A stretch of 64,000 nucleotides of DNA from JBCCQH01 sp039024435 (GTDB taxonomy: Bacteria > Bacteroidota > Bacteroidia > J057 > JADKCL01), in contig JBCCQH010000001.1 of NCBI GenBank assembly GCA_039024435.1, forward strand, positions 1 through 64,000, given 5' to 3'. This document shows, piece by piece, positions 36,040 to 45,693 of this stretch. Under the pieces are notes generated by a model. The model ran no database searches. It saw nothing but the letters and a program-made list of their open reading frames with translations, and was not told where the DNA came from. The first letter of the stretch is position 1. Each line of letters opens with the position of its first letter. The translations under genes and the position numbers were made by a program.

Positions 36040-36792
36040 TTGCAAAACGACCCGGTTCCCCCCACTGCCACAACCGAGGGCAACGCATTGGCGCAGCTTT
36101 TCGGCAATTATCGGTTTTATTGGGTAGCCCTGTTCGTCTTATTTATCGATCAGATCGTTAAGCTTACGGTCAAATTCAACATGCAACTCTACGATGAAAT
36201 CACCGTTGTAGGGGACACCTTTCGCATCAATTTTATCGAGAACAAGGGCGCCGCCTTCGGCCTGACCATCGCCGATTTGGGTGAAGGCATCGGTTTGGCC
36301 ATTTCCGAAGAGACGGCAAAGCTCATCCTGACCCTGTTTTCCATATTTGCGGTCATCGTGATCATCTATCTGCTGAAACAGGTTTGGAACTACCGCAGCG
36401 GGCTGCCCTACTTCCTGGCCTTGATCCTCGGTGGAGCCATCGGCAACATCATCGACCGGGTCTTTTACGGAGTGTGGTTTGCGGGCATGAACAATTACGA
36501 AGGCGGCTTGCTCCACGGACGAGTGGTGGACATGTTTTACCTCAATGTTTACCAAGGCGAAATCGCAGGGACAGAAATCCACCTGCTGCCCGTTTTCAAC
36601 ATCGCCGATGCGGCAATTTCGGTGGGCATCGTGGCGATCATTATTTTTCAACGCCGCCTCTTTCGCGGCCAACCCCAATCGCCGTCTTTGCCCCCTCCGG
36701 AGCCGGAAATTCCCGAACGCAACGTCGCGGTCAATCCTCCCACACCGAATTCTGAGACCTCCGCCGAACAAAGTCGTTCAGCCGATGACTAA
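36040..36792 (+). CDS. lspA: Lipoprotein signal peptidase (LspA)
   Basis: 250 residues from a TTG start at 36040; no in-frame ATG precedes the first membrane helix. Four helices and the two aspartic-protease motifs are visible: GNIIDRVFYG (Asp in NxxDR) and FNIADAAIS (Asp in FNxAD), with the expected ENKGAAFG loop in the N-terminal half. A loop of about 35 residues separates the two catalytic motifs, as in Bacteroidota homologues. A Pro-rich hydrophilic tail of about 45 residues extends beyond the family core. The enzyme removes signal peptides from diacylated prolipoproteins, of which this window encodes at least six. Confidence 0.9.
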   Translation: MQNDPVPPTATTEGNALAQLFGNYRFYWVALFVLFIDQIVKLTVKFNMQLYDEITVVGDTFRINFIENKGAAFGLTIADLGEGIGLAISEETAKLILTLFSIFAVIVIIYLLKQVWNYRSGLPYFLALILGGAIGNIIDRVFYGVWFAGMNNYEGGLLHGRVVDMFYLNVYQGEIAGTEIHLLPVFNIADAAISVGIVAIIIFQRRLFRGQPQSPSLPPPEPEIPERNVAVNPPTPNSETSAEQSRSADD

Positions 36793-36845
36793 AAAGCGGG
36801 TCAAAACGTCATTTTTTGCCGTTGAAGGGTGGTTATATGTGAAAA

Positions 36846-36877
36846 TTGTTCATAACTTTAGTTTGATTCTAAATTTG
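36846..36877 (+). promoter_or_regulatory. Promoter of nuoF (TTG-N21-TAAATTTG)
   Basis: TTG at 36846-36848 and TAAATTTG at 36870-36877 are separated by 21 bases, the spacing of the primary Bacteroidota promoter. The ATG follows 20 bases after the -7 box. The region is AT-rich against a GC-rich background, so nuoF starts a new transcript after lspA. Confidence 0.65.
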
Positions 36878-36896
36878 ATAAAAGACGAATATCCGC

Positions 36897-38189
36897 ATGG
36901 AAAATTGGCGAGAGTACAAGAAGGTGTTGCTACCGGACATTCCCGATTACAACAAGATTGACGTTTACATGCAGCATGGCGGTTACGACATGCTTAAGCA
37001 GGTGATCACATCGAGTGATTGGGACCGCAGAAAGGTCATCGATGAAGTAAAGGCAGCCAACATTCGGGGCCGCGGTGGAGCTGGTTTCAACGCTGGTTTG
37101 AAATGGTCCTTTATGCCCCCCAAGAAAGAGGGCGTGCCGCGCTACCTGGCGTGCAACGGTGACGAATCGGAGCCGGGAACTTTCAAGGACCGCCGTTTGT
37201 ACGAGTTCAATCCCCACCAATTCATCGAAGGCGCGCTGATTGCCTGCTACGCGATGGAAATGGATGCCGCCTACGTGTACATCCGGGGTGAATACATCGA
37301 CTGGATCGACATCATGCAGCGTGCGGTGGACGAAGCTTACGCCAAAGGAGTCGCGGGAAAAAACCTGTTCGGTTCCGGCATCGACATCGACGTGTACGTC
37401 CACACAGGGGCGGGCGCCTACATCTGCGGAGAAGAAACCTCGCTGATGGAATCGCTGGAAGGCAAGCGGCCTTATCCCCGTTCGAAGCCGCCATTCCCGG
37501 CGCAGTACGGACTTTGGGGCAAGCCCACCACGATCAACAACATCGAAACCCTGGCCAATGTCCCACTGGTGATCCGCCACGGGGCGCAATGGTGGTCGTC
37601 CATTGGGGCGCAAGGCCATCCCGGTCCCCTCCTTTACGGCATCTCCGGCCATGTAAATCGGCCGGGTGTCTACGAATATCCCACCGGCATGAGGATTACC
37701 ACCATGATCAATGACATCGCTGGGGGCGTGCGCAACGGCAAAAGAGTGAAGTGCGTCGTACCCGGCGGATCTTCTTGTCCCTTCCTCACCTACGATGAGG
37801 TCATGAGTGGCCTTACCATGGATTCTGATTCCCTGCGCTCCGTCGGTTCGGTACTCGGCACTGCCGGAATGTGTGTCCTCGATGAAGACACCGATCTCGT
37901 ACGCTTTACCTACCGCATCGCAAAGTTTTACGACCACGAATCTTGCGGGCAGTGTACGCCCTGCCGCGAGGGAACGGGCTGGTTTGTGAAGACGCTCCGC
38001 AAATTTGTCAACCGCGAAGCATCCACCCGCGACATTGACGTGCTGCTCAACCTCTGCGATACGATGGAAGGGCGCACGGTCTGCGCCCTCGCCGACGCAA
38101 CTGCCTGGCCCGTCCGCTCGGCCCTGAAGAAATTCCGGTCCGAGTTTGAGGTCCGGGTGGTGCACCGTGTCGCCCACCCGGTCGCTTGA
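36897..38189 (+). CDS. nuoF: NADH-quinone oxidoreductase subunit F
   Basis: 430 residues. The NADH/FMN fold carries GRGGAGFNAGLKW (58-70) and NGDESEPGTFKDR. The N3 4Fe-4S cluster ligands are Cys350, Cys353 and Cys356 in SCGQCTPCREG and Cys396 in RTVCALAD. This subunit oxidises NADH at the tip of complex I. No other nuo gene is in the window, so complex I genes are dispersed or this copy serves another NADH-dependent complex. It is followed after 34 bases by sucA, so co-transcription with 2-oxoglutarate dehydrogenase is possible. Confidence 0.9.
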   Translation: MENWREYKKVLLPDIPDYNKIDVYMQHGGYDMLKQVITSSDWDRRKVIDEVKAANIRGRGGAGFNAGLKWSFMPPKKEGVPRYLACNGDESEPGTFKDRRLYEFNPHQFIEGALIACYAMEMDAAYVYIRGEYIDWIDIMQRAVDEAYAKGVAGKNLFGSGIDIDVYVHTGAGAYICGEETSLMESLEGKRPYPRSKPPFPAQYGLWGKPTTINNIETLANVPLVIRHGAQWWSSIGAQGHPGPLLYGISGHVNRPGVYEYPTGMRITTMINDIAGGVRNGKRVKCVVPGGSSCPFLTYDEVMSGLTMDSDSLRSVGSVLGTAGMCVLDEDTDLVRFTYRIAKFYDHESCGQCTPCREGTGWFVKTLRKFVNREASTRDIDVLLNLCDTMEGRTVCALADATAWPVRSALKKFRSEFEVRVVHRVAHPVA

Positions 38190-38223
38190 CCCAACGCATC
38201 CAACGCTCCGAAAACACGCATAC

Positions 38224-40995
38224 ATGGCTACCAATTACTCTTATCTCAGCAACGCTGATCCCAAGTACATCGACGAGATGTACCAGCAGTACCAAGCCGA
38301 CCCCGAAAGTGTAGAGTACGGCTGGCAAAAGTTTTTCGAGGGATTTGACCTCGCCAAAACTGATTTTCTCGACGCGGACCGCCCGGAAGGGGAAGCGCCC
38401 GTCGCCGACGTAAAGGAGATTTACGTCCTGAACCTCATCAACGCTTACCGGACCCGGGGGCACCTCTTTACCAAGAGCAATCCGGTCCGGGATCGGCGAA
38501 CTTACTCCCCGACCCTGGCGCTAAAAAACTTTGGGCTCAGTGAGGCAGACCTGGACACCAAGTTTACCGCCGGCGTTGACCTGGGAATCGGGCGCACCAC
38601 CCTGCGCGAAATTGTTTCCATGCTGGAGACGACCTACTGCGCATCGATTGGTTGCGAATTTATGTACATCCGCGAGACGGAGATTCTCAACTGGCTCAAG
38701 TACGCCATTGAGAACGACCGGAACATTCCGGTCTTTAGCCTCGACAAAAAGAAGCACATTCTGCACAAGCTCACCCAGGCGGTCAACTTCGAAAAGTTCC
38801 TGGGTATGCGCTACGTGGGCCAGAAACGTTTCTCGATTGAAGGCGGTGAAACCTTGATTCCGGCTTTGGATGAGGTCATCGAAAAAGGTGCGGAACTCGG
38901 CATCGAGGAATTCATCATTGGGATGGCCCACCGCGGTCGCCTGAATGTCCTCGCCAACATCATGGGCAAACCGTACAAAGAAGTCTTCGCCGAGTTTGAA
39001 GAGTTCATGGACGAGGACGAGGCCGAAGAGTTCCTTGGAGACGTCAAGTACCACCACGGATACAGCTTTGACGTGACCACGGAGATCGGGAAAACGGTTC
39101 ACCTTTCCTTGACGCCAAACCCTTCCCATCTGGAAGCCGTAGGTCCGGTCGCTCAAGGCAAGGCCCGCGCCAAAATCGACGTGAAGCACGGCCAGGACCA
39201 CAACAAGTTGGCGACGATTCTGATCCACGGGGATGCGGCAGTGGCCGCCCAAGGTGTAGTCTACGAATTGGTACAGATGTCGGAGTTGCCGCCCTACGAA
39301 GCGGGAGGAACGATCCACATCGTGATCAACAACCAAGTGGGCTTCACCACCAACTACATCGACGCGCGGACCAGTACCTACTGCACTGACGTCGCCAAAG
39401 TCACCAACTCACCGGTTTTCCACGTGAATGGTGACGATGTAGAAGCGGTGGTCTACACCTGTAAGCTGGCGATGGACTTCCGGCAAAAGTTTAACCGGGA
39501 TGTCTTCATCGACCTGCTGTGTTACCGCCGCCACGGGCACAATGAGGGAGACGAACCGCGTTTTACCCAGCCGATTCTTTACGATATCATTGCGAAACAC
39601 CCCGATCCCCTCGTCATTTACGCCGAGAAGCTCAAAGAAGCCGGTACCGTTGACGCGGGATTGGCCAAGCAGATGGCCAAGGTCTTCAAAAAAGAATTGC
39701 AGGAACTGCTCACGGAAGTCAAGCAAAATGGCGAAGCAGTCGAGTACAGCTTTATGCAATCGATCTGGAAAGAACTGCGGGAGCACAAAGAAGACGATTG
39801 GAATATTTCCCCGGAAACGGGCGTTGCGGAAGAACAATTGCGCCCCCTCGCCGAGGCCATGATCACCCTGCCCGAAGGCAAAGGGTTTTACGACAAGACG
39901 TACCGCATCTTTGATCAGCGCAAAAAGCAACTCGCCGCAGACCGCCTCGACTGGTCCATGGGCGAACTGCTCGCCTACGCGACGCTACTGACCGAAGGCT
40001 CCCCGGTGCGCCTCACCGGGCAGGACGTGGAGCGCGGGACTTTTGCCCACCGCCACGCCGTCCTCAAAATCGCCGAAACCGAAGAAGAATATACCCCGCT
40101 CAATCACCTGCGCGAAGACCAGGCCCAATTGCAGATTCACAACTCGCTGTTGAGCGAGTACGCCGTGCTGGGCTTCGAGTACGGCTACTCCTGGTCGGCC
40201 CCCTACACGCTGACGATGTGGGAGGCGCAGTTCGGTGACTTCGTCAACGGGGCTCAGATTATGATCGACCAATTCATCGCTTCCGCCGAGCAGAAATGGC
40301 GCCGGCTGAGTGGATTGGTCATGCTACTGCCCCACGGCTACGAAGGCCAAGGGCCAGAGCACAGTTCGGCACGGATGGAGCGCTTCTTGGAGTTGTGCTC
40401 CGGGAACAATTGGCAGATCGTTCAACCGACCACCCCCGCGCAGATGTTTCACATGCTGCGCCGGCAGATGCACCGTGAATTCCGGGTGCCGCTGGTGGTC
40501 TTCACCCCTAAGAGTTTGTTGCGTTTGCCCCAGGCGACGAGCAAGCTTTCCGAGATGACGAGTGGGCGGTTCCAGGAAGTGATCGACGATGCCACCGCGA
40601 AGCCTGAATCGGTGAAGCGGGTCTTGATGTGCTCGGGCAAAATCTACTACGAGCTCCTCAAGCGCCGCGACGAAGAAGAGCGCGCCGACATTGCGATTGT
40701 GCGGGTAGAACAATTGTATCCTCTGCCCCAAATCCACCTGGACGCCATCCAGGAACGCTACACCGCGGCTGAACAATGGTTCTGGGTCCAGGATGAGCCG
40801 GAAAATATGGGCCCCTGGCCCTTCGTCCTCCGCAAGTACCGGCAGTTTCCCTTTGAGGTCATCTCCCGGCGGGAGAGTTCCAGTCCGGCGACCGGTTACA
40901 AGAAAGCGCACACGAGAGAACAACAACAAATTCTGGACCTCGCCTTCTCCGAGACAAAAACATCCAACACGAAATCCAAAGAATTGGTTTCCTAA
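38224..40995 (+). CDS. sucA: 2-oxoglutarate dehydrogenase E1 component
   Basis: 923 residues from the ATG at 38224. The N-terminal peripheral-subunit segment (YLSNADPKYIDEMYQQY) is followed by the thiamine-diphosphate-binding E1 domains: EFIIGMAHRGRLNVLAN, GDAAVAAQGVVYE, INNQVGFTTN and the pyrimidine-domain segment HGYEGQGPEHSSARMERFL, all characteristic of SucA. It decarboxylates 2-oxoglutarate and transfers the succinyl group to the E2 lipoyl arm. sucB follows 12 bases downstream; E3 is not in the window. Confidence 0.95.
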   Translation: MATNYSYLSNADPKYIDEMYQQYQADPESVEYGWQKFFEGFDLAKTDFLDADRPEGEAPVADVKEIYVLNLINAYRTRGHLFTKSNPVRDRRTYSPTLALKNFGLSEADLDTKFTAGVDLGIGRTTLREIVSMLETTYCASIGCEFMYIRETEILNWLKYAIENDRNIPVFSLDKKKHILHKLTQAVNFEKFLGMRYVGQKRFSIEGGETLIPALDEVIEKGAELGIEEFIIGMAHRGRLNVLANIMGKPYKEVFAEFEEFMDEDEAEEFLGDVKYHHGYSFDVTTEIGKTVHLSLTPNPSHLEAVGPVAQGKARAKIDVKHGQDHNKLATILIHGDAAVAAQGVVYELVQMSELPPYEAGGTIHIVINNQVGFTTNYIDARTSTYCTDVAKVTNSPVFHVNGDDVEAVVYTCKLAMDFRQKFNRDVFIDLLCYRRHGHNEGDEPRFTQPILYDIIAKHPDPLVIYAEKLKEAGTVDAGLAKQMAKVFKKELQELLTEVKQNGEAVEYSFMQSIWKELREHKEDDWNISPETGVAEEQLRPLAEAMITLPEGKGFYDKTYRIFDQRKKQLAADRLDWSMGELLAYATLLTEGSPVRLTGQDVERGTFAHRHAVLKIAETEEEYTPLNHLREDQAQLQIHNSLLSEYAVLGFEYGYSWSAPYTLTMWEAQFGDFVNGAQIMIDQFIASAEQKWRRLSGLVMLLPHGYEGQGPEHSSARMERFLELCSGNNWQIVQPTTPAQMFHMLRRQMHREFRVPLVVFTPKSLLRLPQATSKLSEMTSGRFQEVIDDATAKPESVKRVLMCSGKIYYELLKRRDEEERADIAIVRVEQLYPLPQIHLDAIQERYTAAEQWFWVQDEPENMGPWPFVLRKYRQFPFEVISRRESSSPATGYKKAHTREQQQILDLAFSETKTSNTKSKELVS

Positions 40996-41007
40996 GCACG
41001 AATACTT

Positions 41008-42276
41008 ATGGTTATCGAAATCAAAGTGCCCAGTCCGGGCGAATCCATTACCGAAGTCGAACTCGGCGCCTGGCTGGTGGAGGACGGCGAGATTGTCGAA
41101 ATGGACGATGAGTTGGTCGAGATCAACTCTGACAAGGCTACTCTCGCCCTGCCCGCCGAAGATGAAGGCCGGATCAAAATCCTCAAAGAGGAAGGTGCGG
41201 TCGTTCAGATCGGCGAGGTGATCGCCACTCTGGACACTTCGGTGAGTGGCGATGCCAAAGACGTCCCGGCCGGTGATGCCCAGCCCGAGGCTCCGGCGGT
41301 GCCGGCGGACGACGAGCCGGAAGACAGCTATGCGGCGGGCACGCCATCGCCTTCGGCGGCAAAGCTCCTCCAAGCCAATGGCATCCTGGCCTCTGCGGTC
41401 AAAGGCACGGGTCGTGGCGGCCGCATCACCAAGGCCGACGTCGTCGCTTTCTTGAAAAATCCGCCGGCCAAACCCGCAGAAAAGCCGGCCGAAAAGCCCA
41501 CCCCGGCAAAAGAAGCGCCCAAACCGGAGGCGCGCCCGATTCCCGACCTTCCGCAGGCCGGTGGGGGCGGCGCTTCCCGCAACGTGACGCGCAAACGGAT
41601 GAGCCTGTTGCGCCGCCGCATCGGTGACCGACTCGTTTCGGTGAAGAATGATACCGCAATGCTCACCACCTTCAACGAGGTGGACATGCACGAGATCATG
41701 GCCCTGCGCAAGAAATACAAAGAGAAGTTCCGGGAGACTTACGGCATCGGTCTGGGTTTCATGGGCTTTTTTGTGAAGGCATGTACCGAAGCCATCCAGC
41801 ATTTCCCGGCCATCAATGCGCAGATCGACGGGGACGAGATGGTGTCCTTCGACTACGTGGACGTGGGCATCGCGGTGAGCACCGAGCGGGGCTTGGTGGT
41901 ACCAAACATTCGCAATGCGGAAAGCATGACCATTTTGCAAGTCGAGCAGAGCATCCGCCACTTCGCCCTCAAGGCGCGGGAGAACAAAATCACGGTCGAT
42001 GACATGAGTGGCGGCACCTTCTCCATCACCAACGGTGGCGTTTTCGGATCGATGCTTTCCACACCGATTTTGAATCCACCGCAGAGTGCCATCCTCGGGA
42101 TGCACAACATCGTCCAGCGTCCGGTTGCCATCAACGGTGAAGTTCACATCCGCCCGATCATGTACCTGGCCTTGTCCTACGATCACCGCATCGTCGACGG
42201 CAAGGAAGCGGTGAGTTTCCTCTTCAAGGTGAAGGAATTCCTCGAAGATCCCGCCCGTTTGCTGATCGGAATCTGA
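41008..42276 (+). CDS. sucB: Dihydrolipoyl succinyltransferase (2-oxoglutarate dehydrogenase E2)
   Basis: 422 residues. One lipoyl domain (1-78) with the lipoylated lysine at residue 43 in EINSDKATLALPA; a linker; an E3-binding domain (about 110-150, SPSAAKLLQANGI ... GRGGRITKADVV); an Ala/Pro/Lys linker; and the catalytic domain (about 190-422) with His393 and Asp397 in YDHRIVDG. GVFGSMLSTPILNPPQSAILG is the succinyltransferase-type core. Co-transcribed with sucA. Confidence 0.95.
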   Translation: MVIEIKVPSPGESITEVELGAWLVEDGEIVEMDDELVEINSDKATLALPAEDEGRIKILKEEGAVVQIGEVIATLDTSVSGDAKDVPAGDAQPEAPAVPADDEPEDSYAAGTPSPSAAKLLQANGILASAVKGTGRGGRITKADVVAFLKNPPAKPAEKPAEKPTPAKEAPKPEARPIPDLPQAGGGGASRNVTRKRMSLLRRRIGDRLVSVKNDTAMLTTFNEVDMHEIMALRKKYKEKFRETYGIGLGFMGFFVKACTEAIQHFPAINAQIDGDEMVSFDYVDVGIAVSTERGLVVPNIRNAESMTILQVEQSIRHFALKARENKITVDDMSGGTFSITNGGVFGSMLSTPILNPPQSAILGMHNIVQRPVAINGEVHIRPIMYLALSYDHRIVDGKEAVSFLFKVKEFLEDPARLLIGI

Positions 42277-42517
42277 GCCGCGGCTTAAATCATAAAATCA
42301 AGCCCCCGGCAAGGGATTGTCCCAACTGCCGAATCCCGAAGCCGTACGGTTACGGAGTTCGGCAGTTCCCTTTTTGCCCTCCAATCGCAAGCGCAAAACT
42401 TGTCAATGCCCGAATCACCTTGGTAAAAGCGTGGGGTGGGCCTCCACCCTCCTGCGAACCAAACACTGCGGCATCCACGGTCCACACGAGAAGCGAAGTT
42501 TTGACTATCTTCACCCC

Positions 42518-44932
42518 ATGCGGCGCACCCTTTCCGCGATACCCATTTTGATTGCCTTTGCTGCCCTGATGGTGGTGGCGACCGGGGCATTTTTGTCCCG
42601 TTACACTGAACAGTCCAAGTTTCGCGACGCCGAAAATGAAAGCCGGTCCTTCGGCGGTAACGATTGGGTGGTCTGGGAAGATGGTGAAGCCGGTGTCGTT
42701 GCCCGGCGGGTCCACCCCCTCATCCAAAGCAATCCCCTGTTGCGCGACGGTTACATCAAGGCCGGCGACGTGCTCAAGCGGATCGATTACCAAGATATCT
42801 ACCGGGCGGAGGTTGCTCGGCGCATCGTGGCCAATGCCGCCCCGGGAACCGTGCTCCTGGTGCAGGTGGAGCGCGGTTCGGGGGAAGGCTTGCCCAGCAA
42901 ATGGCTCAATCTGTTCATCGAAAACTCGTTTCAGCCGCACTTCACCATCCGGGAGGAGGGTTTTTTGTGGGCCTTGCTGCCTTGGATGCTGATCCTGGGC
43001 GCATTTTTGGCGCTGGTCAGCACGCTGACTATATTCCCGATCATCCGGCCGGCTTTGCGGGAAAACTGGCCGCTGCTGGGGGTGTTGGTGCTTTCCTTTA
43101 TCGTGTTCGGTGCCTTGGGATTGCGCCACCTCAATTTGCTGGTGAGCAATGACTACACCCAGGCAGGATTTGAGCGCTTGTTTACTTGGCTGTTTTCGAT
43201 TCTGCTGCCCCTTTACGGTGGCTTTGCGCTGTTCATGCAACTGCGCAAATGGATGCGGGGGGCGATTCTGGTGTCCATCGGCGTGGTGGGGATCATTTCT
43301 GCCGTCGGATACCAAGCCATCTTTCAGCGGTCATTTGCCCTGTACGGTGACCTCCTGCCTGACTTTGTACTGTTCGTCTTTTTGGCCCACGTCTTTTTCC
43401 TATTGCTGCTGTCGGTGAATCGGCTGTGGCGGGGCCGGAGCCGGATGGACAAACTGTTTCACATCCTCTCCATCCTGTACGCCGGGCCGATGCTGGCGGT
43501 GTATTTCCTTGCGGTTCTGGACGGATCGGGCAGTGCGGTGACCAACGACTTTACCCATTTTCTCGTCTTCGGAGCGATGCTCATACCGCTGATCAGTACC
43601 GCCGCTTCGCAGTTGAAGTTCGGGCGGGTGAGTCTGGTCCTCACGAATTCGATTCAGTACCTCGTCTTTGCGGTGTTCATCCTCATTCTGTATTACGCCT
43701 TGCGGGCGAGTCTGCTCTCGCTGGGCCTGAAATTCAAGTACCAGGCTTACCTGGAGTTGGCGATCCTGCTTGTATTGGTATTGGGGATCCGCTTTGTATT
43801 GCGGATCAACCGGGACCGTTTTCGCCGGTATTTTATCACCGCCCAGCAGGAAAAGCGCGACCGGATCGATGCGTTTATTTCCCGGATCCCGCAGTATTCG
43901 TCTTCCCAGAAACTCACCGAAGACCTCGGTGTCGCTCTGAAAGAATATTTTGGGACGGGCCTGGTGACGGTGCGCATGGAAGGCGAAGCCCCGGTCGGAG
44001 ATGACGTAGGCATTGATGAATCCCTCATCGATGAGGTGTACAACTATCTCCGGTCCAAAGGGCTCTACTGGGCCCGCAACCGGCAGATGGCCTACGAACC
44101 GCTCCCCGAGGAAAAGGAGACGGCGATGCTGCGGTCCCCCTATTCATTGGCCAATCCCATCACCGTCAACGAAAATATCCACGGCTTGCTATTGCTAGGC
44201 CGCAAGCGTCGGGGCGTGTACAATCTGGAAGACCTGGAAGTGATCTCGCGCATGGTCCAGCAGACGCAACTGACCCTCGGGGTGTTGCACCTGCTGGAGC
44301 GCGAACGCATCCTCGTACAGAAAAATCTGGAAGCGAACCTCACCGCTCTCCGCTCCCAGATCAATCCGCACTTTCTTTTCAACACCCTCAATACCATCTC
44401 CGCTCTGGTCCACGAAGATCCGGACGACGCCGAAGAAGCCGTGGAAAAGCTGGCCTTTATCTTTCGCTACACCCTCAAGCACTCGGACCGTACCTTTGTC
44501 CGGCTCAAGGAAGAAATGAGCCTGGTGCGTACCTACCTCGACATCGAGAAAATCCGCTTTGGGGAACGCCTGCAACTGCATTTTGCGATTGATCCAGTGA
44601 TGGAGGAAGTGGAATTACCGGCCTTTGTGATGCAGACCATTGTTGAGAACTGTATTAAACACGGCATCGCGAAAATCACCGGCCAAGGCCACATCCACAT
44701 CGCGGCACACGCGGTCGAGAGCATGCTGGAAGTGGAGATCAAGGACAACGGTCCCGGCATCGACTTGTCCCGCATTACGGCCAGTACCGGCCTGAATAAC
44801 ATCCTGACCCGCCTCGAAAAAATCTACGAATTGAAAAATTTGTTATATTTTGAAAATACCGGAAACGGGACCAAAGTAACCATCAAAATACCCCTGGAAA
44901 ATGAGCAAATACAAAGTGCTGATCGCGGATGA
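42518..44932 (+). CDS. LytS-type sensor histidine kinase with PDZ-like N-terminus
   Basis: 804 residues from the ATG at 42518; the upstream extension to 42317 is basic and lacks support. After a first membrane helix comes a PDZ-like domain in the periplasm (about 45-135: LLRDGYIKAGDVLKRIDYQD), then seven or so membrane helices, a GAF-like cytoplasmic domain (about 460-590) and a HisKA_5-type kinase: LRSQINPHFLFNTLN with the phospho-acceptor His618 and an ATPase domain with TIVENCIKHG and DNGPGID. A PDZ domain on a LytS-type kinase is unusual and suggests peptide sensing. The end overlaps its response regulator gene by 32 bases. Confidence 0.85.
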   Translation: MRRTLSAIPILIAFAALMVVATGAFLSRYTEQSKFRDAENESRSFGGNDWVVWEDGEAGVVARRVHPLIQSNPLLRDGYIKAGDVLKRIDYQDIYRAEVARRIVANAAPGTVLLVQVERGSGEGLPSKWLNLFIENSFQPHFTIREEGFLWALLPWMLILGAFLALVSTLTIFPIIRPALRENWPLLGVLVLSFIVFGALGLRHLNLLVSNDYTQAGFERLFTWLFSILLPLYGGFALFMQLRKWMRGAILVSIGVVGIISAVGYQAIFQRSFALYGDLLPDFVLFVFLAHVFFLLLLSVNRLWRGRSRMDKLFHILSILYAGPMLAVYFLAVLDGSGSAVTNDFTHFLVFGAMLIPLISTAASQLKFGRVSLVLTNSIQYLVFAVFILILYYALRASLLSLGLKFKYQAYLELAILLVLVLGIRFVLRINRDRFRRYFITAQQEKRDRIDAFISRIPQYSSSQKLTEDLGVALKEYFGTGLVTVRMEGEAPVGDDVGIDESLIDEVYNYLRSKGLYWARNRQMAYEPLPEEKETAMLRSPYSLANPITVNENIHGLLLLGRKRRGVYNLEDLEVISRMVQQTQLTLGVLHLLERERILVQKNLEANLTALRSQINPHFLFNTLNTISALVHEDPDDAEEAVEKLAFIFRYTLKHSDRTFVRLKEEMSLVRTYLDIEKIRFGERLQLHFAIDPVMEEVELPAFVMQTIVENCIKHGIAKITGQGHIHIAAHAVESMLEVEIKDNGPGIDLSRITASTGLNNILTRLEKIYELKNLLYFENTGNGTKVTIKIPLENEQIQSADRG

Positions 44933-45665
44933 TGAGGAGCTGGCGCGCAAGAAAATGAAACGCTTGCTTGGCAAGTTTGATGAGTACGAAATTGTGGACG
45001 AAGCGGCCAATGGCGAAGAAGCGCTGCAGATGATCAAGCAAAAGAAGCCGGACATCGCTTTCCTGGACATCGAGATGCCGGGGCTCAACGGGATTGAAGT
45101 GGCCGCGGCCCTGACCGAAAAAGACATTCCCTATATTGTATTTGCGACGGCCTACAACGAGCACGCGATCAAAGCGTTTGAACTGAACGCGATTGACTAC
45201 CTCCTCAAGCCGTTCAACGAGGAACGGCTGGGTGCTTGCCTGGAAAAAATCGAGGGCAGCCCCCGCGGCAAGTACCTCAAGCAGCAAAAAAAGGCCATCC
45301 GGGAGATCGAACAAAGCGATTCCCTGGTCCTGCCCTTTTCGAACAAGATCCCGATTCCGACCTTTGACCGGTACAAGCTGGTGGATTACGACGACGTGGT
45401 GCTCATTGAAGTGGAAGACCGCAATACCATTCTGCACACCGCGGACAAGTCCTACACCATGAATCAAACGCTCGACTACTTCGAGAAGAAACTTCCGGGG
45501 GAAAAATTCTTCCGGGTCAACCGCTCGAGCCTGATCGGATTGCAACACGTCAAGGAAATCGTAATCTGGTTCGGCAATCGGTTCAAGATTATCCTCAGCA
45601 ATGGCAAAGAGGTAATCAGCAGCCGCGAAAAATCGAAGAGCCTCAAGCAAGTATTGAAATTCTGA
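44901..45665 (+). CDS. LytR/AlgR-family response regulator
   Basis: 254 residues. Receiver domain (1-125) with acidic pocket ADDEE (9-13), phospho-acceptor Asp56 in FLDIEMPG, conserved Thr/Ala region (VFATAY) and Lys in YLLKPF. A LytTR DNA-binding domain follows (about 150-250: VVLIEVEDRNTILHT, KFFRVNRSSLIGL). Partner of the overlapping LytS-type kinase. The target genes are unknown; the adjacent AAA ATPase gene starts 28 bases downstream and is probably in the same transcript. Confidence 0.9.
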   Translation: MSKYKVLIADDEELARKKMKRLLGKFDEYEIVDEAANGEEALQMIKQKKPDIAFLDIEMPGLNGIEVAAALTEKDIPYIVFATAYNEHAIKAFELNAIDYLLKPFNEERLGACLEKIEGSPRGKYLKQQKKAIREIEQSDSLVLPFSNKIPIPTFDRYKLVDYDDVVLIEVEDRNTILHTADKSYTMNQTLDYFEKKLPGEKFFRVNRSSLIGLQHVKEIVIWFGNRFKIILSNGKEVISSREKSKSLKQVLKF

Positions 45666-45693
45666 TCCTGAAAACTTTCCCCTTCAACCATTT

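Noticed and set aside
40324..42186. 620-codon minus-strand frame opposite sucA/sucB
   Set aside because: Antisense shadow of two certain genes in GC-rich DNA; composition rich in His, Arg and Gly without domains.
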